A stretch of 25,614 nt of DNA, taken from the IMG/VR virus record IMGVR_UViG_3300043774_000981, positions 1 to 25,614 of that record; one strand, 5' to 3'. The translations under genes were made by a program, and so were the position numbers. The notes under the pieces were generated by a model. That model had not been told where the DNA came from and made no database searches. It worked only from the letters and a program-made list of their open reading frames with translations. The DNA comes from a virus. Numbering within the stretch: the first letter of the stretch is position 1; the number at the start of each line of letters is the position of its first letter. Of this stretch, positions 4,810 to 10,905 are shown in pieces.

Positions 4810-5916
4810 TTAATTTGATAATGGTGCTTTAATTCCTGAATGTGATTCATATCCAACTAATTCAAAGCAGTCTGGACGATATGATAATATAATATCTTTA
4901 AATGTTTTTGGTCCTAAATGTTCTTTTACTTTTTCATGTTGATACCAATTACGTTCAGTAATGTTTACTTTAGGTAATAAAAATGGTTTACGTAATATCT
5001 GTGCTTTAGCTTGATGAATGTGGTTTGAATATAAATGAACATCTCCTAAATTACCAATCAAATCTTCGGGTATCATATTAACTTCCTTTGCTATAATCTC
5101 CAATAGTAATGCATAAGATGCTATGTTGAATGGTAATCCTAAAAAAGTATCTACACTTCGTTGATTCCACATTAGAGAGATTGTTCTTTTTGGGATGTTA
5201 TTTTCATTCATTCTTTTGAGTTTAAGTTCATCAATTAAATGATGAATAAAGATGTTTTTTTCATTAGAATAAATGCCATCTAACTTACTGATTTGGATTT
5301 GACATCTCTCTTCAAAACTCAACTCTCTCGTATAAACTTGAAATCCATAATGACAAGGTGGTAAAACCATTTGGTCTAACTCTGCTACATTCCAAGCCGA
5401 TACCATTAATCTTCTACTATCAGGATTTGTTTTTAGAGAATGAACTAATTGTAGGATTTGGTCATACCACAATGAACCTTTCTCATTACCATTCATATCC
5501 ATCCAACCCTGCCATTGTCTCCATTGCTTACCATAGATTGGGCCTAAATCACCCCATACTTTAGCCCAATTTTCATCAGTTTTAATTAAATTGATAAATT
5601 GTTCTTTTGTATAAGATGCTTCATGTTGTGTGTGTTCTAAATAATTCTTATATGCATCACCATCCCAAATATGGCAATCGTAATCTAATAGGAATTTAAT
5701 ATTAGTATCACCACGTAAAAACCATAATAATTCAGTTACGATTGATTTCCACGCCATCTTTTTAGTTGTTAGCAGTGGAAATCCTTCAGACATTTTATGG
5801 CGAATCTGGCGTCCAAATACTGAAATAGTACCAGTACCAGTTCTATCGGATTTTTCTACTCCGTTATCTAAAATGTCTTGTAGTAATGCTTGATAATGTT
5901 TGTCTATGTTATTCAT
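4810..5916 (-). CDS. thyA: Thymidylate synthase (ThyA type)
   Basis: This 368-residue enzyme makes dTMP from dUMP using methylene-tetrahydrofolate. Conserved ThyA elements are visible: SDRTGTGT near residues 23-30, WGDLGPIYGKQWR around 121-133, the catalytic Cys188 in LPPCHYGFQVY, and the dUMP/folate-binding LGLPFNIASYALL and GDVHLYSNH. It is about 100 residues longer than E. coli ThyA, with insertions around residues 95-120 and between the catalytic Cys block and the RSVD block. The start overlaps the stop of the bilin reductase gene as TAATG, so it lies in the same operon as the heme oxygenase and bilin reductase. Confidence 0.97.
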   Translation of the reverse strand: MNNIDKHYQALLQDILDNGVEKSDRTGTGTISVFGRQIRHKMSEGFPLLTTKKMAWKSIVTELLWFLRGDTNIKFLLDYDCHIWDGDAYKNYLEHTQHEASYTKEQFINLIKTDENWAKVWGDLGPIYGKQWRQWQGWMDMNGNEKGSLWYDQILQLVHSLKTNPDSRRLMVSAWNVAELDQMVLPPCHYGFQVYTRELSFEERCQIQISKLDGIYSNEKNIFIHHLIDELKLKRMNENNIPKRTISLMWNQRSVDTFLGLPFNIASYALLLEIIAKEVNMIPEDLIGNLGDVHLYSNHIHQAKAQILRKPFLLPKVNITERNWYQHEKVKEHLGPKTFKDIILSYRPDCFELVGYESHSGIKAPLSN

Positions 5917-6533
5917 TATTGAATTTTTGGAAATAAAACTGTGCCCATAAAATATTTAGCGCGTTCTTCACCTAATTTAGCTTTTAATACATTATATGTA
6001 CGTTCATTTCTAGATTGTTGTTCGCAATAGTAATTTTGTGCTTCAACTACTAATTTAGGGTCAGCAAATAGACCTACTGATTCAGTATACGACTCAAATA
6101 AATCAGTAGCTTCATGACATAATCGAACCATTTCTTCAATACCTGGCCTAATTGCTATTGCGTGTTCTGAAAATATATTATTGGCCCATTCAGGTAATGG
6201 ATATGGTGTTTTAAATTCGTAATCAATGAATTTATCAGGTGAAAATGTAACTGGAGATAAATCAATGAATGCTGCTAATGGTTTTTCCTTAGTGCATATG
6301 ATATCAAACCCGAATATTGGATCTGCAAAATTCAATTGAGGAAATGCTGTAAAGTGTAGCACCTCTAATGCTCTATCGCTATAGCGTTCAATATGGGCTA
6401 TACGAAATGAATCAGAAACATATCGGGTGTTTTCCCACCCAAAATCTTCTGTTTCAATTTCGAATCCATTATCTTCAATCAGAATATTTTCTAAAATATT
6501 AGCTGTTTGATCTAGTATTATTTTGTAATTCAT
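5916..6533 (-). CDS. Ferredoxin-dependent bilin reductase (PcyA/PcyX/PebS family)
   Basis: This 205-residue protein should reduce biliverdin IXalpha to a phycobilin using ferredoxin electrons. The match to PcyA runs over the whole length: HIERYSDRALEVLHFTAFP, DPIFGFD and AAFIDLSP in the first half, LPEWANNIFSEHAIAIRP around 113-130, and a C-terminal QNYYCEQQ...NERT...TVLF block. Equivalents of the PcyA active-site residues are present: His47/Glu49 for His74/Glu76, His60 for His88, and Asp77 for Asp105. The later Asp220 position seems to be Glu177. The protein is shorter than cyanobacterial PcyA at the N-terminus, as in viral PebS and PcyX. The start overlaps the end of the heme oxygenase gene by 35 nt, so substrate and enzyme are made together. 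Which bilin is produced cannot be read from the sequence. Confidence 0.9.
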   Translation of the reverse strand: MNYKIILDQTANILENILIEDNGFEIETEDFGWENTRYVSDSFRIAHIERYSDRALEVLHFTAFPQLNFADPIFGFDIICTKEKPLAAFIDLSPVTFSPDKFIDYEFKTPYPLPEWANNIFSEHAIAIRPGIEEMVRLCHEATDLFESYTESVGLFADPKLVVEAQNYYCEQQSRNERTYNVLKAKLGEERAKYFMGTVLFPKIQ

Positions 6534-7023
6534 CTGCTATATTGATGATAAATTGAAATCCTTTATTTACTTCGTCTGCCCATTCGTCTCTTTGAATTGC
6601 TCTAATACTACCAACAGCTTCTTGCATATCTTCAAAATCATACATTTTGCCTGAACCTGGTACTTTAGTTTTCATCATTTGGCCACCATAGGCTAATGCT
6701 AAGTAATTCAAATAAACATGTGGTAGGCGTTCTTTTTCGCTAAGTGATGCTATATGATTAGCATATTCCAAAGTTGAGGGAAGTAAACTACCAGTTACAT
6801 CTAGAGATGAATTTAATTCGAGTAAATCTACTTTAATGTTATCCACACGATTTAATGTTGGATATGTACGTGATTGTGACTCAATTGCATCAAATATAGC
6901 TAATTGTTGATGTAAATAATTTGCATATTCGCCTGTTGATAATTCACCACGAAACATTCGTTGGTTGAATTCCATTTTCTCTGCTTTGCTGTGCAGTTCA
7001 GCTGTTGCTTCTCTTAATTTCAT
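6499..7023 (-). CDS. Heme oxygenase (biliverdin-forming)
   Basis: This 174-residue, mainly helical protein should open heme to biliverdin, iron and CO. The proximal heme ligand is His11 in LREATAELHSKAE, which matches the LREGT...AH pattern of bacterial and cyanobacterial HO1. The distal helix has YLALAYGGQMM (GGQ at 113-115), equivalent to the GDLSGGQ signature. It is shorter than cyanobacterial HO1 (about 240 residues), as known phage versions are. It is directly upstream of the bilin reductase and overlaps it by 35 nt, making a two-step heme-to-phycobilin cassette. Reduced ferredoxin would have to come from the host or from another part of the phage. Confidence 0.88.
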   Translation of the reverse strand: MKLREATAELHSKAEKMEFNQRMFRGELSTGEYANYLHQQLAIFDAIESQSRTYPTLNRVDNIKVDLLELNSSLDVTGSLLPSTLEYANHIASLSEKERLPHVYLNYLALAYGGQMMKTKVPGSGKMYDFEDMQEAVGSIRAIQRDEWADEVNKGFQFIINIADELQNNTRSNS

Positions 7024-7025
7024 TT

Positions 7026-7418
7026 TTATAATTTTAAATGTTTAATATTTTCTTTTTCAAGTTCGTGTGAGTATCTTTCTCGCATTCCAACAATTCTATG
7101 GAAATCTTTATATGCTGTTGGATGATAATCTTTTAAATAAGATAATCCAATTTCATAATCTAACAGTACATCTTCATATCTATGTTCTCTAGAATCAAAT
7201 CCTTCTTCTAATATTTTAATATCGGATTGTAAATTACCAATTACATTATGTAATGAATCAATTGTACGAGTTTGAATCTCATAGTTTTCTATACCCATTG
7301 CAATGATTGGTTTATCTTTATTATTCATACTAAATCCTATTGATACTATTGTAATTGCTATAATTCCAACTATTAGTATTGTACCTAATACAATTTTTAA
7401 TATTTTATCCATATCCAT
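7026..7418 (-). CDS. Membrane-anchored coiled-coil protein
   Basis: This 130-residue protein has one strongly hydrophobic segment (about residues 7-30, ILKIVLGTILIVGIIAITIV). A polar, helical remainder follows with coiled-coil character (IDSLHNVIGNLQSDIKILEEG, about residues 52-73). The layout suggests a cytoplasmic N-terminus with the helix bundle across the membrane. It sits 2 nt upstream of the heme oxygenase start. I do not recognise a family. Confidence 0.65.
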   Translation of the reverse strand: MDMDKILKIVLGTILIVGIIAITIVSIGFSMNNKDKPIIAMGIENYEIQTRTIDSLHNVIGNLQSDIKILEEGFDSREHRYEDVLLDYEIGLSYLKDYHPTAYKDFHRIVGMRERYSHELEKENIKHLKL

Positions 7419-7430
7419 AATTGTTTTTAT

Positions 7431-7718
7431 TTATCTCCAAACTTGTGCGTATCGTCCATGTCTATATACTGTTTTTTGTTTTTTTACTCGTTGTGGTTTT
7501 AATGATCGGGTTATTCTATTATCATCTTCAGGCGGCATCCGCCTATAATCTTCTTTAGTATCGAATGAATAACGGATATCACTGTCAGTAAGCCAAGTTT
7601 CATATGAGTGTGTATTATCAACAGGAAAATCGATTATAACGTAGTATCTCTCGTTTTCTACACGTAATACACTACCAACACCTAAATCCGTAACTATGCG
7701 TTGTCCTACTTCGTACAT
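7431..7718 (-). CDS. Hypothetical small basic protein with SH3-like start
   Basis: This is a 95-residue protein. The first 45 residues (YEVGQRIVTDLGVGSVLRVE, then YYVIIDF) look like a small beta-barrel of the KOW/SH3-like kind: an opening turn, a GxGxV strand and a following strand. The C-terminal third is very basic (RSLKPQRVKKQKTVYRHGR). It lies within the operon of the heme oxygenase. A nucleic-acid-binding role is possible but not shown. Confidence 0.6.
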   Translation of the reverse strand: MYEVGQRIVTDLGVGSVLRVENERYYVIIDFPVDNTHSYETWLTDSDIRYSFDTKEDYRRMPPEDDNRITRSLKPQRVKKQKTVYRHGRYAQVWR

Positions 7719-7721
7719 TGC

Positions 7722-7946
7722 TTATGAAAGTAATTGATCTAAATCGATATTATATTCATTCATCATTTGAATGAATTTCTCTCTATATTCATATGCTCCT
7801 TCATTACCACCATGTTTATATTCTGATCGTAAATACTGGTCATATTTCCACATCATTAATATTAAATCCAATGACATGACAGCTCTTAAATGAGCTTGTT
7901 TATCTTCTGGATCGTTTAAATCGTATGTTAGTGTTGCTGTTGCCAT
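7722..7946 (-). CDS. Conserved-type phage hypothetical protein (first gene of the bilin operon)
   Basis: This is a 74-residue protein. It opens with ATLTYDLNDPEDKQAHLRAV and contains a central helix LDLILMMWKYDQYLRSEYKHG, a layout seen in a small phage family of unknown function (the 'TLTYxLxxPEDxxxxxxA' type). Its leader (AATAAAAGTTATGGC) and the promoter-like motif 18 nt upstream make it the first gene of the operon that runs through the bilin genes to the secreted nuclease. Confidence 0.65.
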   Translation of the reverse strand: MATATLTYDLNDPEDKQAHLRAVMSLDLILMMWKYDQYLRSEYKHGGNEGAYEYREKFIQMMNEYNIDLDQLLS

Positions 7947-7964
7947 AACTTTTATTTTTACATT

Positions 7965-7981
7965 TAAATATAATCAGGAAA
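7965..7981 (-). promoter_or_regulatory. Promoter-like 17-bp motif, copy ahead of the bilin operon
   Basis: The minus strand reads TTTCCTGATTATATTTA, 18 nt before the ATG at 7946 and 7 nt after the stop of the 46-residue gene. It partly overlaps the hairpin at 7980-7999. Confidence 0.6.
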
Positions 7982-7999
7982 GGTCGAATTAACGACCTT
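7980..7999 (-). terminator. Hairpin spanning the stop codon of the 46-residue gene
   Basis: A perfect 7-bp stem AAGGTCG/CGACCTT encloses a 6-nt loop that contains the TAA stop codon. There is only a short T run (TTT) after it, so it is a weak terminator at best. It runs straight into the promoter-like motif at 7965-7981. Confidence 0.4.
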
Positions 8000-8129
8000 G
8001 TCCACGATATCTTTTAACGTAATTTTTAGATTGCTTTGCAAATGACTGTTTAGTTTTTGAGTGACGGAACAGTGTTTTCTTTGAAATTTCTACTTTGCGA
8101 GATTCAGCCGCAACTTTTGCTTTTGCCAT
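7989..8129 (-). CDS. Very basic small protein (46 aa)
   Basis: This is a 46-residue frame starting MAKAKVAAESRKVEISKK and ending VKRYRGQGR. About a third of the residues are Lys or Arg, with no acidic stretch. It may bind RNA or DNA (ribosomal-protein-like or nucleoid-like). It lies alone between queE and the bilin operon, with an inverted repeat upstream (8147-8168) and a hairpin at its stop. No family is recognised. Confidence 0.6.
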   Translation of the reverse strand: MAKAKVAAESRKVEISKKTLFRHSKTKQSFAKQSKNYVKRYRGQGR

Positions 8130-8146
8130 TATGTAACAAGTTAAGG

Positions 8147-8168
8147 GTTTAGTATAAATATACTAAAC
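8147..8168. repeat. Perfect 10-bp inverted repeat at the queE stop
   Basis: GTTTAGTATA and TATACTAAAC are separated by AA. The queE stop codon lies in the right arm, and the 46-residue gene starts 18 nt to the left. It may be an A+T-rich terminator stem or an operator. It shares the half-site TAGTATA with the palindrome at 1468-1479. Confidence 0.45.
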
Positions 8169-8936
8169 TTCCCTCTTGTCACCATATGCAATGATATGAT
8201 CTCGTCCTGAAAAATTATATGAATGTGCTGTACAGTAATCTAATACTATTGGGTACATCTTAATTAATTCTTCACGAGTATCGCCAGCAGGCATAATCCA
8301 TGTTTTATGTTTTGGTATATTAAAGCGTTTTCTGAATGCTTCAATTTCATACATCAATTCAGGTGTACCATCCCATACTGGTTTAAAATGGTAGTTCTTA
8401 TGGTATGCTAATAATTGGCGAATTGCATCATATTTTTCTCTATATTTATTATGTTGATCAATCATTTTCTGATCTACAATTTTACCTTGTGGTGTTTCAA
8501 CACCAATTACTGGGATTGAATTAGAGAATTTAGGTGATAATGAAATAACATCAATACGATGATCAGTAATTAGTGGATGTGATCCTTCGGTTTCAATAGT
8601 TACAATACCTTTCTTAGCATGTAATGCTTTAAATAAATTAATTATTTCATTACACATTTCAGGATGCATTGTAGGCGAACCACCAGTCAGCATCAAATGA
8701 TTAATATCCCAATTGTCAGAAAAGAACTGCTTAATATCAGTTAATGTATATTTACCTTTTTCTGGGTGGATTGATGTATACCATGAATCACACCACCCAC
8801 CTTCACCAAAGTAGCAGCGGTGGGTACATCCTGTAGTACGTACAATAATGTGTGGTTTGCCTGCTAGTGAACCTTCGGTTTGAACGCAACGATATACTTC
8901 TAATATAGGTTGTGTTTTAGTATAATCTAGTGCCAT
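8163..8936 (-). CDS. queE: 7-carboxy-7-deazaguanine synthase QueE (radical SAM)
   Basis: This 257-residue enzyme converts 6-carboxytetrahydropterin to 7-carboxy-7-deazaguanine. The radical-SAM cluster is C37, C41 and C49 (CTHRCYFGEGGWCDSW), a CX3CX7C spacing expanded from the standard CX3CX2C, as expected for the QueE family, which tolerates insertions here. The substrate-side QTEGSLAGKP (19-28), the GGSPTMHP motif (about 89-96) and IETEGS are typical of QueE. It is the last gene of the queC operon and overlaps the upstream 77-residue gene by 20 nt. Confidence 0.93.
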   Translation of the reverse strand: MALDYTKTQPILEVYRCVQTEGSLAGKPHIIVRTTGCTHRCYFGEGGWCDSWYTSIHPEKGKYTLTDIKQFFSDNWDINHLMLTGGSPTMHPEMCNEIINLFKALHAKKGIVTIETEGSHPLITDHRIDVISLSPKFSNSIPVIGVETPQGKIVDQKMIDQHNKYREKYDAIRQLLAYHKNYHFKPVWDGTPELMYEIEAFRKRFNIPKHKTWIMPAGDTREELIKMYPIVLDYCTAHSYNFSGRDHIIAYGDKREV

Positions 8937-9150
8937 CTTGTTTTTCTTTTAATTTTAAACGTTTAGCTAATTTTTTATCGATAATTACTTCTGCATTAAT
9001 ATTTACCTCAACGGTTTTCTTATTTGCATCGCGTACTTTAGTTTTCCATTCGGCTTTAGGAACGAATGCCCATCCATGTACTTTTACTTTATTATCAGCA
9101 TCTACATCTGATACTCTACGGATTTCACCGTCTTTTTTAATACATTTCAT
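8917..9150 (-). CDS. Hypothetical protein between queC and queE
   Basis: This is a 77-residue protein, very rich in Lys, with the pattern MKCIKKDGEIRRVSDVDA and then KVHGWAFVPKAEWKTKVRD. It resembles short phage proteins of unknown role. The start overlaps the stop of the 69-residue gene (ATGA) and the end overlaps queE by 20 nt, so it is certainly in the same transcript. Confidence 0.65.
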   Translation of the reverse strand: MKCIKKDGEIRRVSDVDADNKVKVHGWAFVPKAEWKTKVRDANKKTVEVNINAEVIIDKKLAKRLKLKEKQDGTRLY

Positions 9151-9356
9151 ATTTTTAATTTATAATTTGGGTTAATATTTGCCATTCCAACACTACTATC
9201 AGAATATATTCGCATACGTTCTATACCATTTACTCCAATACTCATATCAGCATTACTAGTATGATTAGGTAATGTTAGTTTTTCAGATTTTAATTCAGGT
9301 ATAAATGAGGCTCCTGCTAATGCTCCTAATGACTTAATAAAGCTACTACGTTTCAT
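9147..9356 (-). CDS. Small exported-type protein with a tail-fibre-like repeat
   Basis: This is a 69-residue protein. The N-terminus (MKRSSFIKSLGALAGASFIP) looks like a Tat-type signal (KR-x-S-F-I-K followed by a short hydrophobic stretch), although the second Arg is missing from the strict RR pair. The C-terminus (GIERMRIYSDSSVGMANINPNYKLKI) closely follows the ERMRI...GNVGIGT..P..KL repeat common in phage tail fibres and adhesins before peptidase S74 domains. It is therefore a short chimera or remnant. Its start and stop overlap the neighbouring genes by 4 nt each (ATGA). Confidence 0.6.
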   Translation of the reverse strand: MKRSSFIKSLGALAGASFIPELKSEKLTLPNHTSNADMSIGVNGIERMRIYSDSSVGMANINPNYKLKI

Positions 9357-9490
9357 TTAAACTTTAATTTAATTACTTGTTGAATGTAAGTAAGAAACTG
9401 CACATCACCAGCGAGTACAGATAAAATGTTAGGGTGTGCATCGCCACACACTCCTAACAAATGACTAATAATGTGTCTAATTTCCTCCAT
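9353..9490 (-). CDS. Small protein between queC and the 69-residue gene (45 aa)
   Basis: This is a 45-residue frame (MEEIRHIISHLLGVCGDAHP..., ending VIKLKFK). It begins within the queC stop as TAATG and ends by overlapping the next start (ATGA), so both ends are coupled, which strongly suggests a real gene. It is helical and contains no motif I know. A copy of the promoter-like motif lies inside it at 9381-9397. Confidence 0.65.
   Translation of the reverse strand: MEEIRHIISHLLGVCGDAHPNILSVLAGDVQFLTYIQQVIKLKFK
9381..9397 (-). promoter_or_regulatory. Promoter-like 17-bp motif inside the 45-residue gene
   Basis: The minus strand reads TTTCTTACTTACATTCA, 24 nt before the ATG at 9356. It is the only copy inside a coding frame, so it could be a chance match or an internal promoter for the 69-residue gene to queE. 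Confidence 0.3.
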
Positions 9491-10341
9491 TATTTAATGT
9501 ATTCAGCTAATACTTTTTCTACTGCTGCTTTAGCAAATTCCCACTTAACAGGGATAACACTTCCATCTTCCATTATATAAGCATAATCTACAGGATCAGG
9601 ACGTCCTAATTTAATAAACGCTTCAATGCGCTCTACTGAAGCTGCTGATTTGAAATCTGAAAACCATTTTTCCGTTATTTCACCATTATTAGGATTCATT
9701 GCTTTTAATAAAATTGGTTTATATGATGTATTAGTACGTTTATATACTTCATCAAAGTCTAAACCTAACGATTCACAACACGCTAATCCGTCTTCTAAGA
9801 TAGTAAATTTATTACCTTCCAAATACGGAGTATAATGATAAACTAATTCAGAATCCCAGTTACCAATTTTAAATGCTTCCATATCTGCATCCCGGAATTC
9901 TTGGCGACAGTCTGGATAGATTTGATGGTCACCAGCATGGATCCCCATCGCAATTGCTACTTCTTGCTTATCGCCTTTAGTTGCAATCGATAATGCGGCT
10001 GCTTGAATTAATGAAGCGAATATTTTATTACGATTAGGTACAACAGTTTCTTTCATGTTGTCTTGCTCGTAATGTCCTTCTGGTACATCGCTTCCACCTG
10101 TAACTAATGCTGAATGGAGTAAATTTTGTAATCCATCTAATTTAATGATTTGATGTTTAACTGACTGTCTGTTTTCATTCAAATACGCAACTAACGATTG
10201 AGCACGTTCTAATTCAACACGGTGTTTTTGACCATAATCAAATCCTAATGCTGTAACTTCATAGCCGTTAGCAAGTAAATGAAGTAATAATGTGGAGGAA
10301 TCCATTCCTCCGGATAATGATAAAACTGCTTTTTTAGACAT
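9490..10341 (-). CDS. queC: 7-cyano-7-deazaguanine synthase QueC, zinc-site-less form
   Basis: This 283-residue enzyme uses ATP and ammonia to turn 7-carboxy-7-deazaguanine into preQ0. The PP-loop SGGMDSS is at residues 10-16, FDYGQKH at 34-40 and VPNRN near 101-105. The end aligns well with other QueC proteins (AFIKLGRPDPVDYA). The C-terminal zinc-binding cysteines of canonical QueC (the TwSCY and CGxCxSC blocks) are replaced here by TNTSY and FSDFKSA; the only cysteines are 145, 188 and 189. It is the first gene of an operon that ends in queE. A promoter-like motif and a possible pseudoknot occupy its leader. Confidence 0.93.
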   Translation of the reverse strand: MSKKAVLSLSGGMDSSTLLLHLLANGYEVTALGFDYGQKHRVELERAQSLVAYLNENRQSVKHQIIKLDGLQNLLHSALVTGGSDVPEGHYEQDNMKETVVPNRNKIFASLIQAAALSIATKGDKQEVAIAMGIHAGDHQIYPDCRQEFRDADMEAFKIGNWDSELVYHYTPYLEGNKFTILEDGLACCESLGLDFDEVYKRTNTSYKPILLKAMNPNNGEITEKWFSDFKSAASVERIEAFIKLGRPDPVDYAYIMEDGSVIPVKWEFAKAAVEKVLAEYIK

Positions 10342-10360
10342 AAAATTTGTAATATATAGT

Positions 10361-10401
10361 TGGAACGTATTAATTTATTGATCGATTAGTTCCGATAACC
10401 G
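10361..10401 (-). promoter_or_regulatory. Possible H-type pseudoknot in the queC leader
   Basis: On the minus strand, CGGTTA (10401-10396) pairs with TAATCG (10388-10383) around the loop TCGGAAC. The loop bases GGAAC can pair with GTTCC at 10366-10362 across a 16-nt A+T-rich linker. An alternative plain hairpin also exists (GGAACTAAT with ATTA and GTTCC). The ATG follows 20 nt later. A preQ1-sensing riboswitch is an appealing idea here, but nothing matches its consensus. Confidence 0.3.
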
Positions 10402-10408
10402 ATTATAT

Positions 10409-10425
10409 TAAATATAATTAAGAAA
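10409..10425 (-). promoter_or_regulatory. Promoter-like 17-bp motif, copy ahead of queC
   Basis: The minus strand reads TTTCTTAATTATATTTA directly after the queD stop codon and 67 nt before the queC start. Confidence 0.6.
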
Positions 10426-10905
10426 TTAAATAGGCATGTATTCCTCTTCGTATGAAGCTGAATTACGGCCATTTTCAAATACTTCTACTTTAGCTACTCT
10501 AACTCTGTAGTGTGTTTCTTCTTGAACAAATTCATTGATCTTTTGAAATAAATACTCAGCAAAACGTTCAGCACCAACGTAAGGTAAAATACGTAACTGG
10601 ATAATTCCATCATCTGACATTTGTTTAAATTGTTCTAAATATGGATCGTCTTCGGAAATAATTGTAGTGTGATCTAATAAATAATCGAACCATTGTTTTG
10701 GATTCATTCCATCGATATTGCCGTTAGCACGTTTCATACCACCGAAATCCCATACCCAATTGCGTTCGTCTAAATCTCCTTCAAAATCTACTTTAAAGGA
10801 TATAGCATATCCATGTAAGAACCTACAGTGGGTTCCTTCTGCTCTCCATTGTCTAAATACAGTAGAGAATCCATCAAATAATTTTGATGATTTGAATGTA
10901 ATCAT
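10426..10905 (-). CDS. queD: 6-carboxy-5,6,7,8-tetrahydropterin synthase QueD
   Basis: This 159-residue enzyme makes 6-carboxytetrahydropterin from dihydroneopterin triphosphate. Cys27 and His31 lie in THCRFLHGYAISF, the catalytic region. DHT at about residues 78-80 supplies the conserved Asp-His, and a Glu near the C-terminus (KVEVFEN) is typical. The usual zinc-binding HGH reads HGY, and the first zinc His (AAHxL) is replaced by the FRQWRAEGTH context; I believe this occurs in a known QueD subfamily, so it may be normal. The start overlaps the stop of the DpdA-like gene (ATGA). Confidence 0.9.
   Translation of the reverse strand: MITFKSSKLFDGFSTVFRQWRAEGTHCRFLHGYAISFKVDFEGDLDERNWVWDFGGMKRANGNIDGMNPKQWFDYLLDHTTIISEDDPYLEQFKQMSDDGIIQLRILPYVGAERFAEYLFQKINEFVQEETHYRVRVAKVEVFENGRNSASYEEEYMPI

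Noticed and set aside
10361-10401. A firm preQ1 riboswitch call for the queC leader
   Set aside because: The complementary arms are short and A+T-rich and do not match the known preQ1 riboswitch consensus; it is kept only as a candidate.
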